The position numbers and the translations under genes are program-made. Positions 45,334-53,584 of a stretch of DNA of 64,000 nucleotides are shown here, piece after piece. Origin of the DNA: Anderseniella sp963700885 (lineage in GTDB: Bacteria; Pseudomonadota; Alphaproteobacteria; Rhizobiales; Aestuariivirgaceae). Each line of letters starts with the position of its first letter. The first letter of the stretch is position 1. The notes below the pieces were generated by a model. The model searched no databases, had not been told where the DNA came from, and was given only the letters and a program-made list of their open reading frames with translations. Location of the stretch: positions 186,001-250,000 of the forward strand of contig CAVOZJ010000005.1 of NCBI GenBank assembly GCA_963700885.1, given 5' to 3'.

Positions 45334-46373
45334 TGGCAACCCGCGCGCCATTCAATATTGACAATGTTAGTGTTGCACCAGGCGCGCGGCAGACGGTCGA
45401 CCTACCTGTGAGCGTGTTGTCCGATCATACACCGGTCACCATGTCCGTGCACTGTGTGCACGGGCCACGGCCAGGCCCAACGCTCTTCGTCAGCGCGGCA
45501 GTACATGGCGACGAAGTGATGGGTGTCGAGATCGCACGGCGTCTGTTACGCGCCCCGCAGCTTGATGCGCTGCGAGGTACTTTGCTGGTAATACCAATCG
45601 TCAATTCCTTCGGGTTTCTCAACCGCTCACGTTATCTGCCCGACCGGCGCGACCTCAACAGGTCGTTCCCGGGCAGCGGGACCGGATCTCTGGCCAGCCG
45701 GCTGGCTCATATGTTCATGCGTGAAATTGTCGAGCGGTCGGATTTCGGTATCGATTTACATTCAGCTGCCATTCATCGCACCAACATTCCACAAATCAGG
45801 GTGTCACCCTCAGGAACCAAAACAATGCAACTGGCCGACGTTTTCGGTGCACCTGTGGTAATGACTTCAAGTGTGAGGGAGGGGTCGCTCCGCCAGTCTG
45901 CGCATACCGCAGGCGTCGATGTCCTGCTCTATGAAGCCGGTGAAGGTCTGCGATTTGATGAACTTTCTGCCCGGGCCGGGGTATCAGGGATACTTCGAGT
46001 GATGCACGCAATGGGGATGGTGGCAGCCAAAGGTATCCCCAAGGCGTCCGGCACACCAGTGCACGCAACATCGAGCAAGTGGTTGCGTGCGCCAGTCGGG
46101 GGTCTGCTCCGGACGCTCAAACCAACCGGAGAAGCAATCGTTTCCGGCGAGACATTGGGGATCATATCAGATCCGTTTGGTGAAGTGGAAATCGAGATCA
46201 AAAGCGAGCTGAGTGGCATTATTGTGGGTCGCACCAATTTGCCAGTCGTAAATGAGGGTGATGCACTTTTTCATGTTGCCTTGCCGGAAACCCGGAATGC
46301 CAAAACCACCGCAGCCCATCTGTCGGCTGAGTTGAAAATCGATCCGCTATTCGACGAAGATGAAATCATTTAG
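45333..46373 (+). CDS. Succinylglutamate desuccinylase/aspartoacylase family protein (M14-like)
   Basis: 346 residues. Zinc-binding motif SAAVHGDEVMGVEIARRL (His and Glu), DRRDLNRSFPGS, a second His in FGIDLHSAAIHR, and the catalytic-type Glu in LLYEAGEGLRFDE match the AstE/AspA family. A C-terminal beta domain (RAPVGGLLRTLKPTGEAIVS, SDPFGEVEIEIKSE) follows. Members remove acyl groups from amino acids or hydrolyse C-terminal residues. The one-base overlap with rimK suggests that it acts on glutamate-containing products of RimK; this is inferred. Confidence 0.9.
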   Translation: MATRAPFNIDNVSVAPGARQTVDLPVSVLSDHTPVTMSVHCVHGPRPGPTLFVSAAVHGDEVMGVEIARRLLRAPQLDALRGTLLVIPIVNSFGFLNRSRYLPDRRDLNRSFPGSGTGSLASRLAHMFMREIVERSDFGIDLHSAAIHRTNIPQIRVSPSGTKTMQLADVFGAPVVMTSSVREGSLRQSAHTAGVDVLLYEAGEGLRFDELSARAGVSGILRVMHAMGMVAAKGIPKASGTPVHATSSKWLRAPVGGLLRTLKPTGEAIVSGETLGIISDPFGEVEIEIKSELSGIIVGRTNLPVVNEGDALFHVALPETRNAKTTAAHLSAELKIDPLFDEDEII

Positions 46374-46388
46374 GCGAAGTCGGACTGC

Positions 46389-47870
46389 ATGTTCGTTCGC
46401 CCCAACAACTGGGACCAAGTTCGTATGACAAATCCAATACTGATCGCTCAGGCAGATGCTGCAGAACCCGCCACCGTTGCACCCGTAACCGTTGCGCCCG
46501 AAACTACGGAAAAAATTGCCGAGTCTGTAACAGAGAGCCTGTCGCCAATCGTGGCTCATCTGCAGGAACTCTATACCGTCCTGTACTATCAGCTTTTCTC
46601 ATATCAGGGCCCATTACAACTTGCCGTTATCGCAGGCGTAGCGCTCGTCTCCTTTCTGCTGAGGAACTATGCCAAGTCAGGCTTTGACCGCATCTGGCGA
46701 ACGGGACGGTTTCCGGTATTCGGACGCTTGCGGCTCATCCTTCGCGGTCTCATGCCGTTTGCCGTTTGCATTGTCGGGTTGTGGATCGCAACTCTGGTTC
46801 TAACCGGATTCTCGATTAGTCACTATGTGGTCAGAATCGCTGCCAGCCTTCTGAACGCGTGGATATTTATCAGGATATTCTCGAGCGCTGTGTCGGACCC
46901 GTTCTGGTCGAAGACATTTGCTATCGGAATGTGGCTGATCGCTGCTCTCAGCATCATGCGGTTGCTAAATCCCACAATTGCGATGCTGGATTCGATCGGC
47001 ACAACCATAGGCGGAACAAAGGTGACTGCCTATCTGATCCTGAAAGGCGGGTTGACTGCAGCAATTTTGTTATGGACGGCCTCCGCCGGGTCAAAGGTTC
47101 TGCAAGCCAGGGTTAGCAGTTCCCGCAACCTGACGCCTTCCGTACAGGTATTGATCAGTCAACTCGGGCGTTTCACGCTACTGTTTCTCGCGGTTGTGAT
47201 AGCTCTAAACACAGTTGGCATCGACCTGACCGCACTGGCAGTGTTTTCTGGCGCAGTAGGCGTCGGTATTGGCTTTGGTCTGCAGAAGATCGTGTCCAAT
47301 CTCATCAGCGGCATCATCCTGCTGATGGACCGTTCTATAAAACCCGGTGACGTTGTCGAGTTGACCGATACATATGGTTGGGTAGCCAGCCTCGGGGCCC
47401 GGTATACCTCTGTTCGAACCCGTGACGGGACCGAGCATCTGATTCCCAATGAAGAGTTTATCATCAACCGTGTTGTAAACTGGACGCACTCCGACAAGAC
47501 CATCCGGCGCAAGGTCATGGTCGGAGTCCACTATGATTCTGATGTACCGAAAGCGATGGAACTCATGCTTGAGGCGACCAAGGGAATTGAGCGGATCGTT
47601 GCGGATCCCAAGCCGACCGTATTGTTGAGGAATTTTGGCGATTCATCGGTGGATCTTGAAACCCGTTTCTGGATTGTTGATCCGGCAAACGGTGTCTCCA
47701 ATGTGGCGAGCGAATACCTGTTGGCGGTATGGCGTTTGTTTCACAAACACGGCATCGAGATACCTTACCCACAACGCGACCTGCATCTGAAAACATCTCT
47801 GCCAATCGGCCTCCAGCAGAGCGCTTCCCAAGTCAGTTCTGCCCCGGCCAGGAAAACCGGAAAGGGATGA
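46389..47870 (+). CDS. MscS-family mechanosensitive channel
   Basis: 493 residues. About four to five membrane segments in residues 60-300 (LAVIAGVALVSFLLRNYAK, LMPFAVCIVGLWIATLVLTG, LGRFTLLFLAVVIALNTVGI) precede the MscS core: ALAVFSGAVGVGIGFGLQKI (pore helix), VSNLISGIILLMDRSIKPGD and VVELTDTYGWVASLGARYTS. A cytoplasmic beta/alpha cage ends with HGIEIPYPQRDLHLK. The N-terminus from ATG 46389 contains a run of APVTVAP repeats; ATG 46425 is an alternative start. It opens on membrane tension to release solutes. The next gene overlaps its stop (ATGA). Confidence 0.92.
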   Translation: MFVRPNNWDQVRMTNPILIAQADAAEPATVAPVTVAPETTEKIAESVTESLSPIVAHLQELYTVLYYQLFSYQGPLQLAVIAGVALVSFLLRNYAKSGFDRIWRTGRFPVFGRLRLILRGLMPFAVCIVGLWIATLVLTGFSISHYVVRIAASLLNAWIFIRIFSSAVSDPFWSKTFAIGMWLIAALSIMRLLNPTIAMLDSIGTTIGGTKVTAYLILKGGLTAAILLWTASAGSKVLQARVSSSRNLTPSVQVLISQLGRFTLLFLAVVIALNTVGIDLTALAVFSGAVGVGIGFGLQKIVSNLISGIILLMDRSIKPGDVVELTDTYGWVASLGARYTSVRTRDGTEHLIPNEEFIINRVVNWTHSDKTIRRKVMVGVHYDSDVPKAMELMLEATKGIERIVADPKPTVLLRNFGDSSVDLETRFWIVDPANGVSNVASEYLLAVWRLFHKHGIEIPYPQRDLHLKTSLPIGLQQSASQVSSAPARKTGKG

Positions 47871-48859
47871 ACCACATGCCAACCCCAAATGAAAACGGTC
47901 TGATTTCCGCCTGCATACTGGATGGCAAGGGCAGCGCAACACCGGTCGGCTGGAAAGAAGTTCGCGCTTGGAAGTCCGGAGATGGTCCGATATGGATTCA
48001 TCTGGATCGGGCAATTCCTGAAGCTCTGAAATGGTTGAAGGAAGAAAGCGGCCTTACTCCCGTGACACTGGATGCCATTACCACCGAGGAGACCAGGCCT
48101 CGGGTGTTCCGGGGCAAGCGCGGCTACATTGCCATTCTGCGGGGGATCAATCAGAACGAAGGAGAAGATCCTGATGACATGGTGGCCATCAGATTGTGGA
48201 GTGATGGTGAGCGCCTGATTACATTGCGTCATCGCCGCCTGTTCGCACCGCGTCAGATTTTCGAGGAGTTGACCAAACACGGGACAGGACCGGTTAGCGT
48301 AGCAGCGCTGTTTGAATTGATTGTTTCCCGGCTCATTTCGCAAATGGCCGGCTGCGTCGCCGGATACGAAGAAAAGCTAGATGCTGTAGAGTTGCGCGCG
48401 GAAAATGCCGACGCCGGTGACCTGCGCCGCGAGCTTGGAGATATTCGCAAGGATGCAATCGAACTTCGCCGTTTCATGGCGCCACAGCGCGAAGCGCTGG
48501 CCGCCATGCTCGGCGATCCTCCCGCCTGGATGCCGGAAGAACAGAAACCGTCAATACGCGAGACGATGGATCGGCAGCAAAGGCTGGTCGAGGAACTGGA
48601 TGCCATTCGCGAACGCGGTTTGGTCATCAAGGATGATATTTCGAACAAGCTGGCCGAGAAAATGAACAACAACATGTATGTGATCTCGATCATCGCCGCA
48701 ATTTTTCTGCCCTTGTCTTTCTTTACTGGACTCCTGGGCATCAATGTGGGTGGTATGCCGGGTGTCGACAGCTCTGCTGCCTTCTGGGTCACCTGCGCAT
48801 TGATGGTGATCATTCTTGTCGCACAGATCTGGATATTTCGAAAACTCAAATGGATATGA
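47867..48859 (+). CDS. zntB: Zinc transporter ZntB (CorA superfamily)
   Basis: 330 residues from ATG 47867 (ATGA overlap with the MscS gene). A cytoplasmic N-terminal domain (WIHLDRAIPEALKWLKEES, TRPRVFRGKRGYIAILRGIN) is followed by a long helix region and two C-terminal membrane segments (VISIIAAIFLPLSFFTGLLG; AFWVTCALMVIILVAQIWIF). The loop after the first segment reads GINVGG, the ZntB-type version of the CorA GMN signature. ZntB forms pentamers that move zinc across the inner membrane. It ends the operon. No terminator was recognised. Confidence 0.92.
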   Translation: MNHMPTPNENGLISACILDGKGSATPVGWKEVRAWKSGDGPIWIHLDRAIPEALKWLKEESGLTPVTLDAITTEETRPRVFRGKRGYIAILRGINQNEGEDPDDMVAIRLWSDGERLITLRHRRLFAPRQIFEELTKHGTGPVSVAALFELIVSRLISQMAGCVAGYEEKLDAVELRAENADAGDLRRELGDIRKDAIELRRFMAPQREALAAMLGDPPAWMPEEQKPSIRETMDRQQRLVEELDAIRERGLVIKDDISNKLAEKMNNNMYVISIIAAIFLPLSFFTGLLGINVGGMPGVDSSAAFWVTCALMVIILVAQIWIFRKLKWI

Positions 48860-49031
48860 TTTCAGATACCGTTGTACTCGCGCACGACTTCGGTCAGTAC
48901 GGCTTTTAACTGAATCAATCAAAATCCATAAAACTCAACGATTACAGAGTGTCTGGCGGGTTAACCCACCGATGAAAGTGGTGCATGCTGCAGGTTTTGT
49001 CACCCGGTAACACCTAAATCTTGCGACCGGG

Positions 49032-50129
49032 TCAGCTCTTCAGTATGTCCAGGACGCGGTTTGATACTTCACGCAATCCGGCAGTACCGCCCACCTCAAA
49101 AGGTAGCAGGTTGCCATCGGCAAACGCGCAACGCACAGCATTGCGGAAAGTTTCACCAGCCCCTGTCAGTTCAGGCGAGTTCATGGTTTCACCGAGCCAG
49201 TCCAGCATCATGGCACCCGACAGCAACATGGCGGACGGGTTTGCCTTGCCGGTTCCCATAATGTCAGGTGCTGTCCCATGACAGGGCTGAAACAGCCCGT
49301 GCTTGTCACCGATATCCGCTGACGGCGCCATGCCCATGCCGCCCATCAGGGCAGCGGCCTGATCGGAAAGAATGTCACCGAACATGTTCTCGGTAATCAT
49401 CACGTCAAACACCCAGGGGTTTCGCACCAGCGCAAGCGAGGTCGCATCCACGTAGGCATGATCGGCCGCAAGGTCCGGAAATTTTGCGGCGCGCTCATAA
49501 AACACCTTGCGCATAAAGGCGAAACTTCCAAATACATTCGCCTTGTCGACACAGGTGACACGCCCGTTCCCGCGGCCCTGCGCCTTGCGGCGTTCGGCAA
49601 GTTTGAGAGCAAAATCAGACAACCTCTCGGTTCCCTTTCGCGTAATCACCATTGTATCCCGCGCCTCTTCGTCTCCAACCATCTCACAGGCACCACGTGA
49701 GGCAAACAGCCCTTCGGTGTTTTCGCGAATCAGCACAAAATCCAGCTGTGCGGCACGTGGATCCTTCAATGGCACCGGTGATCCGGGAAATGTCTCAACC
49801 GGACGGACGCCGGCATACAGGTCGAAAATTTCGCGCAGTTCAATTTGCGGCGTTATTTCGCGCCCGTCGTGATATCTGATTTCAGGCAGACCCATTGCAC
49901 CCAGCAATATTACATCCGCAGCACCGGCCTTTTTGACGACGTCGTCAGGCAGTGCAACACCGGTGTCGCGAAACACCCCCGCACCCGCTTCAAGGGTTTC
50001 ATAGGCAAAGGAAAAGCCACCGGATCTCCCTGCCAGCACGTTCAGACATTCAAGGCACGGCTCCATGACTTCACGGCCAATGCCGTCGCCGGGAAGAACT
50101 GCAACATGGATGGAATTCGAAACCGTCAT
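49032..50129 (-). CDS. Isopropylmalate/isocitrate/tartrate dehydrogenase-like enzyme
   Basis: 365 residues. A decarboxylating beta-hydroxyacid dehydrogenase with LPGDGIGREVMEPCLECL, VILLGAMGLPEIRYHDGREI, VLIRENTEGLFASRGACEMV, VTCVDKANVFGSFAFMRKVF, the metal-binding DVMITENMFGDILSDQAAAL and NAD-site FQPCHGTAPDIMGTGKANPS. The family includes LeuB, isocitrate and D-malate/tartrate dehydrogenases. The substrate loop (ASRGACEM) is not that of canonical LeuB, and no leu genes are near, so a catabolic hydroxyacid is more likely. The start overlaps the ABM gene's stop (ATGA), so the two form an operon. Confidence 0.88.
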   Translation of the reverse strand: MTVSNSIHVAVLPGDGIGREVMEPCLECLNVLAGRSGGFSFAYETLEAGAGVFRDTGVALPDDVVKKAGAADVILLGAMGLPEIRYHDGREITPQIELREIFDLYAGVRPVETFPGSPVPLKDPRAAQLDFVLIRENTEGLFASRGACEMVGDEEARDTMVITRKGTERLSDFALKLAERRKAQGRGNGRVTCVDKANVFGSFAFMRKVFYERAAKFPDLAADHAYVDATSLALVRNPWVFDVMITENMFGDILSDQAAALMGGMGMAPSADIGDKHGLFQPCHGTAPDIMGTGKANPSAMLLSGAMMLDWLGETMNSPELTGAGETFRNAVRCAFADGNLLPFEVGGTAGLREVSNRVLDILKS

Positions 50130-50437
50130 TGAAGATATCCTGACTGCGAAGACACACGATGAAAACGGCGAACGGCCTTGTTCGCCACCAGGTCTGAAAC
50201 GGTTTCCGAAAAAGCCAGATAGTGAGATGTTTTCATATGGAAATTGAACGCTGCTTCATCCTTGTAGACCTCATACAACAGAATGATGTCGTCATTGTCG
50301 TTATGCTCGATGCACACATCAAACACCAGGCATCCCGCTTCGTTCGCAAGTGATTTTTCAGCCTGCAGCAACACTAGCGGCATGAGTGCATTCAGCATAT
50401 CGGGCTTGGGGCGAAATTCCGCCATGATGACAAACAT
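50126..50437 (-). CDS. Antibiotic biosynthesis monooxygenase (ABM) domain protein
   Basis: 103 residues forming one ABM dimeric alpha/beta-barrel domain: MFVIMAEFRPKPDMLNALMP, LANEAGCLVFDVCIEHNDND, DIILLYEVYKDEAAFNFHMK, TSHYLAFSETVSDLVANKAV. Such small proteins act as quinone monooxygenases, autoinducer-2 (LsrG-like) or heme-degrading enzymes. It is translationally coupled to the isopropylmalate-dehydrogenase-like gene. The substrate is unknown. Confidence 0.87.
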   Translation of the reverse strand: MFVIMAEFRPKPDMLNALMPLVLLQAEKSLANEAGCLVFDVCIEHNDNDDIILLYEVYKDEAAFNFHMKTSHYLAFSETVSDLVANKAVRRFHRVSSQSGYLQ

Positions 50438-50449
50438 GAACCTCGACCT

Positions 50450-50575
50450 TCACAAAACTGGATCGAACCACCAGCGCCCGGGTTTTGGCACATCGGCCCC
50501 GCTGCCGGCCAGCGAAAAGAATTTTGCACTCGAGTAAAGCCGGCTTGTCGTTACCGCATCACCGTACACCCACAT
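50450..50575 (-). CDS. Possible small ORF upstream of the ABM gene
   Basis: A 41-residue frame (MWVYGDAVTTSRLYSSAKFF, then a Trp-rich end GRWWFDPVL) ending 12 bases before the ABM start on the same strand. Codon use is coding-like, but the start lacks a clear ribosome site and no family is recognised. It may be a leader peptide or chance. Confidence 0.25.
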   Translation of the reverse strand: MWVYGDAVTTSRLYSSAKFFSLAGSGADVPKPGRWWFDPVL

Positions 50576-50702
50576 GTTGAATTTTGTGCGTGACGGCAGC
50601 CCGCGCGCTTGAACAACCTGCCGGCACGGCCTAAGCATAACCGGACATATCCGGTTTCCCATCATCAGGCAAATTGGTGGCTGTACAGGAATACCCGATC
50701 AG

Positions 50703-51599
50703 ATGCCTCAATACTGTGTTCACGGCCTTTTGCTCAATTCAGATTTTGACATCCCTGAACTGCCCCGGTTGCAGAAGCAACAGGTGCTCGATGACATTCC
50801 CGTCAAGCTGACAATGACCACTTTGCCCGCATCCATCAAGCATCACTCGGTCTCCAAAGACGGTTACCTTCTGGGCGACAATGAAATCCTGATAACTCAG
50901 GAAAACAATATCCGCTGCCACATTGAGGCTGGCATCCGTATCAGCGTTGATCCTGGCAACAGGCAAAATGAGCCGGCAGCGCGCTTGTTTGCCTTGTCGG
51001 CTGGTATGGGGTGCCTGTTACATCAGCGCAATTACATTCCACTGCATTGCGCGGCCATCGATACACCGGCCGGTTGCATAGCATTCTGCGGCAATGCGGG
51101 TGATGGAAAATCCACTCTTGCCGCAAGTTTCCGGAAGTCCGGCTTCAGCCTGTTCACCGACGACAGGCTGACAATTCACACCACATCCCGCCATCCATAT
51201 CTGGCAACCCCGTCCACTCCGACACTGCATCTGTTCGAAGACTCCGGAGAACTGGCTGGACTTGGCGATGATCATCTGGCGGTCGATTCATATCGGTTTG
51301 GCAAGCATATTCACTTGTTGCATGACGCATACAGCAAAAAACCCAGCCCGATGGCCGGGCTTTATTTCACTGATTGGCTTGATGATCCGAAGGCTGAACC
51401 AGCGATCACCAGGATGAACCAGATAGCTGCCATGATGCGGTTGAGACGCGATGTATCGCTCACTCATCTGATCGAGCCCATGGGCCAGGAACAGCATTTC
51501 ATGACCTGGGCCGCAGGGTTGTGTGCCCGGGTGCCATCCTTTCACTTGCTCAGACCACGCAACAGGCAACGCCATGTGCACTGCATGGCACTTGATTAA
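50703..51599 (+). CDS. HPr-kinase-like P-loop protein of a lasso-peptide-like cluster
   Basis: 298 residues. Walker A FCGNAGDGKSTLAASFR starts at about residue 128, followed by the HprK-type FTDDRLTIHTTSRHPYLATP. An N-terminal domain of about 110 residues lacks the DRTSE-type region of true HPr kinase. Such HprK-like proteins occur in lasso-peptide and related RiPP clusters, where characterised ones phosphorylate the precursor's C-terminus. A PqqD-like and a B2-like gene follow directly, which supports that assignment. No precursor is recognised. Confidence 0.83.
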   Translation: MPQYCVHGLLLNSDFDIPELPRLQKQQVLDDIPVKLTMTTLPASIKHHSVSKDGYLLGDNEILITQENNIRCHIEAGIRISVDPGNRQNEPAARLFALSAGMGCLLHQRNYIPLHCAAIDTPAGCIAFCGNAGDGKSTLAASFRKSGFSLFTDDRLTIHTTSRHPYLATPSTPTLHLFEDSGELAGLGDDHLAVDSYRFGKHIHLLHDAYSKKPSPMAGLYFTDWLDDPKAEPAITRMNQIAAMMRLRRDVSLTHLIEPMGQEQHFMTWAAGLCARVPSFHLLRPRNRQRHVHCMALD

Positions 51600-51626
51600 T
51601 TCACACGTCCGGGACACTTTCGGCAC

Positions 51627-51917
51627 ATGAGTAAGCAAAACCTGACATCTGACAGCATAATTGTTCGCACCAGCAAGTTGCCCGCCGCCGAGCTAGGGCC
51701 CGACGATACCGTGTTGCTCGACGCCGAACGCGGGGTCTACTACGGGCTGGAGGGCCCGGCACGTCAGATTTGGGACATACTGAGTGAAGAGACTACGCTT
51801 CAAGATATCTGCCACGCACTTACCGAAGTGTATGATGTTGCACCGGAACAGTGCGAAAGCGATACCCGGGAATTCCTCGTGGAACTGATAGAGAATGGCC
51901 TTGTCACGGTACTCTAG
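51627..51917 (+). CDS. PqqD-like RiPP recognition element (lasso B1-like)
   Basis: 96 residues with the PqqD fold: VLLDAERGVYYGLEGPARQI, WDILSEETTLQDICHALTEV, REFLVELIENGLVTVL. Stand-alone PqqD domains bind RiPP leader peptides and hand them to modifying enzymes. It lies 27 bases after the kinase-like gene, and its last 23 bases overlap the B2-like gene, which fits a B1/B2 pair. Confidence 0.87.
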   Translation: MSKQNLTSDSIIVRTSKLPAAELGPDDTVLLDAERGVYYGLEGPARQIWDILSEETTLQDICHALTEVYDVAPEQCESDTREFLVELIENGLVTVL

Positions 51918-52353
51918 CGGATTCTGGTCCCGAGCAGGCAGCCTGTCTTTCAGACAGTGGGACGCACTGCGCACAGCAATCTGGCTGCTGGCAAAAGCAA
52001 GGCTTGAACACTACCGCAAACCCATAAAGACAGTATTGCAGCGTTTCGAGAAAACCGATAACCGCCGTTGGGCAACAACCGGGGAAACCGAACTGATTGG
52101 CTGGGCCATAGCATCTGCAGCCGCACGGGTACCATGGCGTTCAGATTGTCTGCTTCAGGCCATGGCAGCATCAATGTGGCTGGACCGGGTCGGGCGTAGC
52201 TACAAACTGAACATCGGTGTCCGCAAGAATGATGCCGGTGAACTGGAAGCGCATGCCTGGCTGACCAGTGGCAACCTGACGGTTACCGGAGGCCTTCCGG
52301 ATCTCGAAGGCTTTTCAACCATCCCGCTGGAAAGCGGGATCTTGAAACTTTGA
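51895..52353 (+). CDS. Lasso-peptide B2-like transglutaminase-fold protease
   Basis: 152 residues matching the McjB C-terminal domain: WAIASAAARVPWRSDCLLQA, MAASMWLDRVGRSYKLNIGV, LEAHAWLTSGNLTVTGGLPD. Candidate catalytic residues are Cys85 (SDCLLQ), His120 (EAHAW) and Asp136. B2 proteins cut the leader from lasso precursors. No lasso cyclase (asparagine-synthetase-like) gene or precursor lies in the flanking 3 kb, so this is an incomplete or different RiPP-like locus. Confidence 0.85.
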   Translation: MALSRYSSGFWSRAGSLSFRQWDALRTAIWLLAKARLEHYRKPIKTVLQRFEKTDNRRWATTGETELIGWAIASAAARVPWRSDCLLQAMAASMWLDRVGRSYKLNIGVRKNDAGELEAHAWLTSGNLTVTGGLPDLEGFSTIPLESGILKL

Positions 52354-52522
52354 AGCGGGCTGTTGTTTGGAAATAACTGATTTTGTTAATGAAACTACCT
52401 TCTGGAAAAAGCCGGCATCTTGAACAAGCTCAAATTGTGTCTGCCGCTACAGAATGATAATTCAGTTTCTAAAACGGTCTTCCGGATCACCTGACATCAT
52501 GATAGCCGTGTAGTCCGGTTCT

Positions 52523-53299
52523 TCATGCCCATCCGCGCAACCGGTAGACCAGCAACCCGATCCACTCCTTTATTGCCTGGGTTGAAACGTCCAGCGCTTT
52601 CGAGTTTGGGAAAAATGCAAATACGGATCTTCTTGCAAGAGATGACGATAATGTGTCGATTGAAACCGGCGAGAAGTTTACCCCCGCCTGGCGAAACGCT
52701 GCCGCTGCGCGCGGCATGTGAAGCGCTGATGTAACCAGCAATGCAGATGAAAACCCGTTCTTCTGCATAATGGCGAGACTGTTGATTGCATTTTCGCGAG
52801 TATTTCGCGAATCGCTTTCCAGCATAATGTCTGCACTGTCGATACCGAACTCATTGAGAAACTCCTCGATAACTTCCGCTTCCGGCTTCGTATCTTTTTG
52901 CAGGATCGCGCGCCCTCCGCTGACCAGTATTTGGCCCACCTTTCCCGATTTGAACAGGCGGGCCGCATGCAGAATGCGATCCGCACCACCTGTCAGGTCT
53001 GCGTAGGGATTGAGTGATTGTGAAGGAAAACTTGCACCGCCAAGAACAATTGCTACGTCGGCTCTTGGCAGTTCCTCGACATCTACAACCGGATACTGTT
53101 CCTCAAGTGAATTGACCAGGGCCAATGCCACAATAGGTGTGGCTGCCACCCACAAATACAGTGTACCAGCCATAATCCAGGCAACTGCCCTGCGACGCCT
53201 GCCCAGTGCAAATGCAAAAAGACTCGCCAGTCCCGTCAGGATGGCAAAGCCCACAGGGTAGACAAACAGCGGAATAATCTTGTCGAGAAAAAGTGACAT
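52523..53299 (-). CDS. YdcF/ElyC family membrane protein (DUF218)
   Basis: 258 residues. Two N-terminal membrane segments (LFVYPVGFAILTGLASLFAF and AVAWIMAGTLYLWVAATPIV) precede a DUF218 domain: ADVAIVLGGASFPSQSLNPY, RILHAARLFKSGKVGQILVS, LESDSRNTRENAINSLAIMQ, LLVTSALHMPRAAAAFRQAG. ElyC-type members influence cell-envelope and peptidoglycan homeostasis. It is monocistronic and divergent from the adhesin gene. Confidence 0.87.
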   Translation of the reverse strand: MSLFLDKIIPLFVYPVGFAILTGLASLFAFALGRRRRAVAWIMAGTLYLWVAATPIVALALVNSLEEQYPVVDVEELPRADVAIVLGGASFPSQSLNPYADLTGGADRILHAARLFKSGKVGQILVSGGRAILQKDTKPEAEVIEEFLNEFGIDSADIMLESDSRNTRENAINSLAIMQKNGFSSALLVTSALHMPRAAAAFRQAGVNFSPVSIDTLSSSLARRSVFAFFPNSKALDVSTQAIKEWIGLLVYRLRGWA

Positions 53300-53584
53300 G
53301 GCAAACCGCAGTTTGGCGCTTGTTACCGTAAATTGTCGAGTAATTGTTTAGTGGTTGATGGGCCTTTCGATGTTCATGGACCGGAACGTCTGCATTCGGA
53401 CACCTTCAATTTTCACACCCCTGTAAAGACTCTTTTAGGGCTCTGTCGATAGTTTTACACGGCTTGGATTCCACTCATTCGGCACTTCAGGCGCGTCAGC
53501 CCAAGGGAGCGATCAGAAGTTGGTCATGTGTATTGAGTCAGTCAGACAGCGTATTGGGCCCTGTTTCCACGGGGATGCCCGTTA

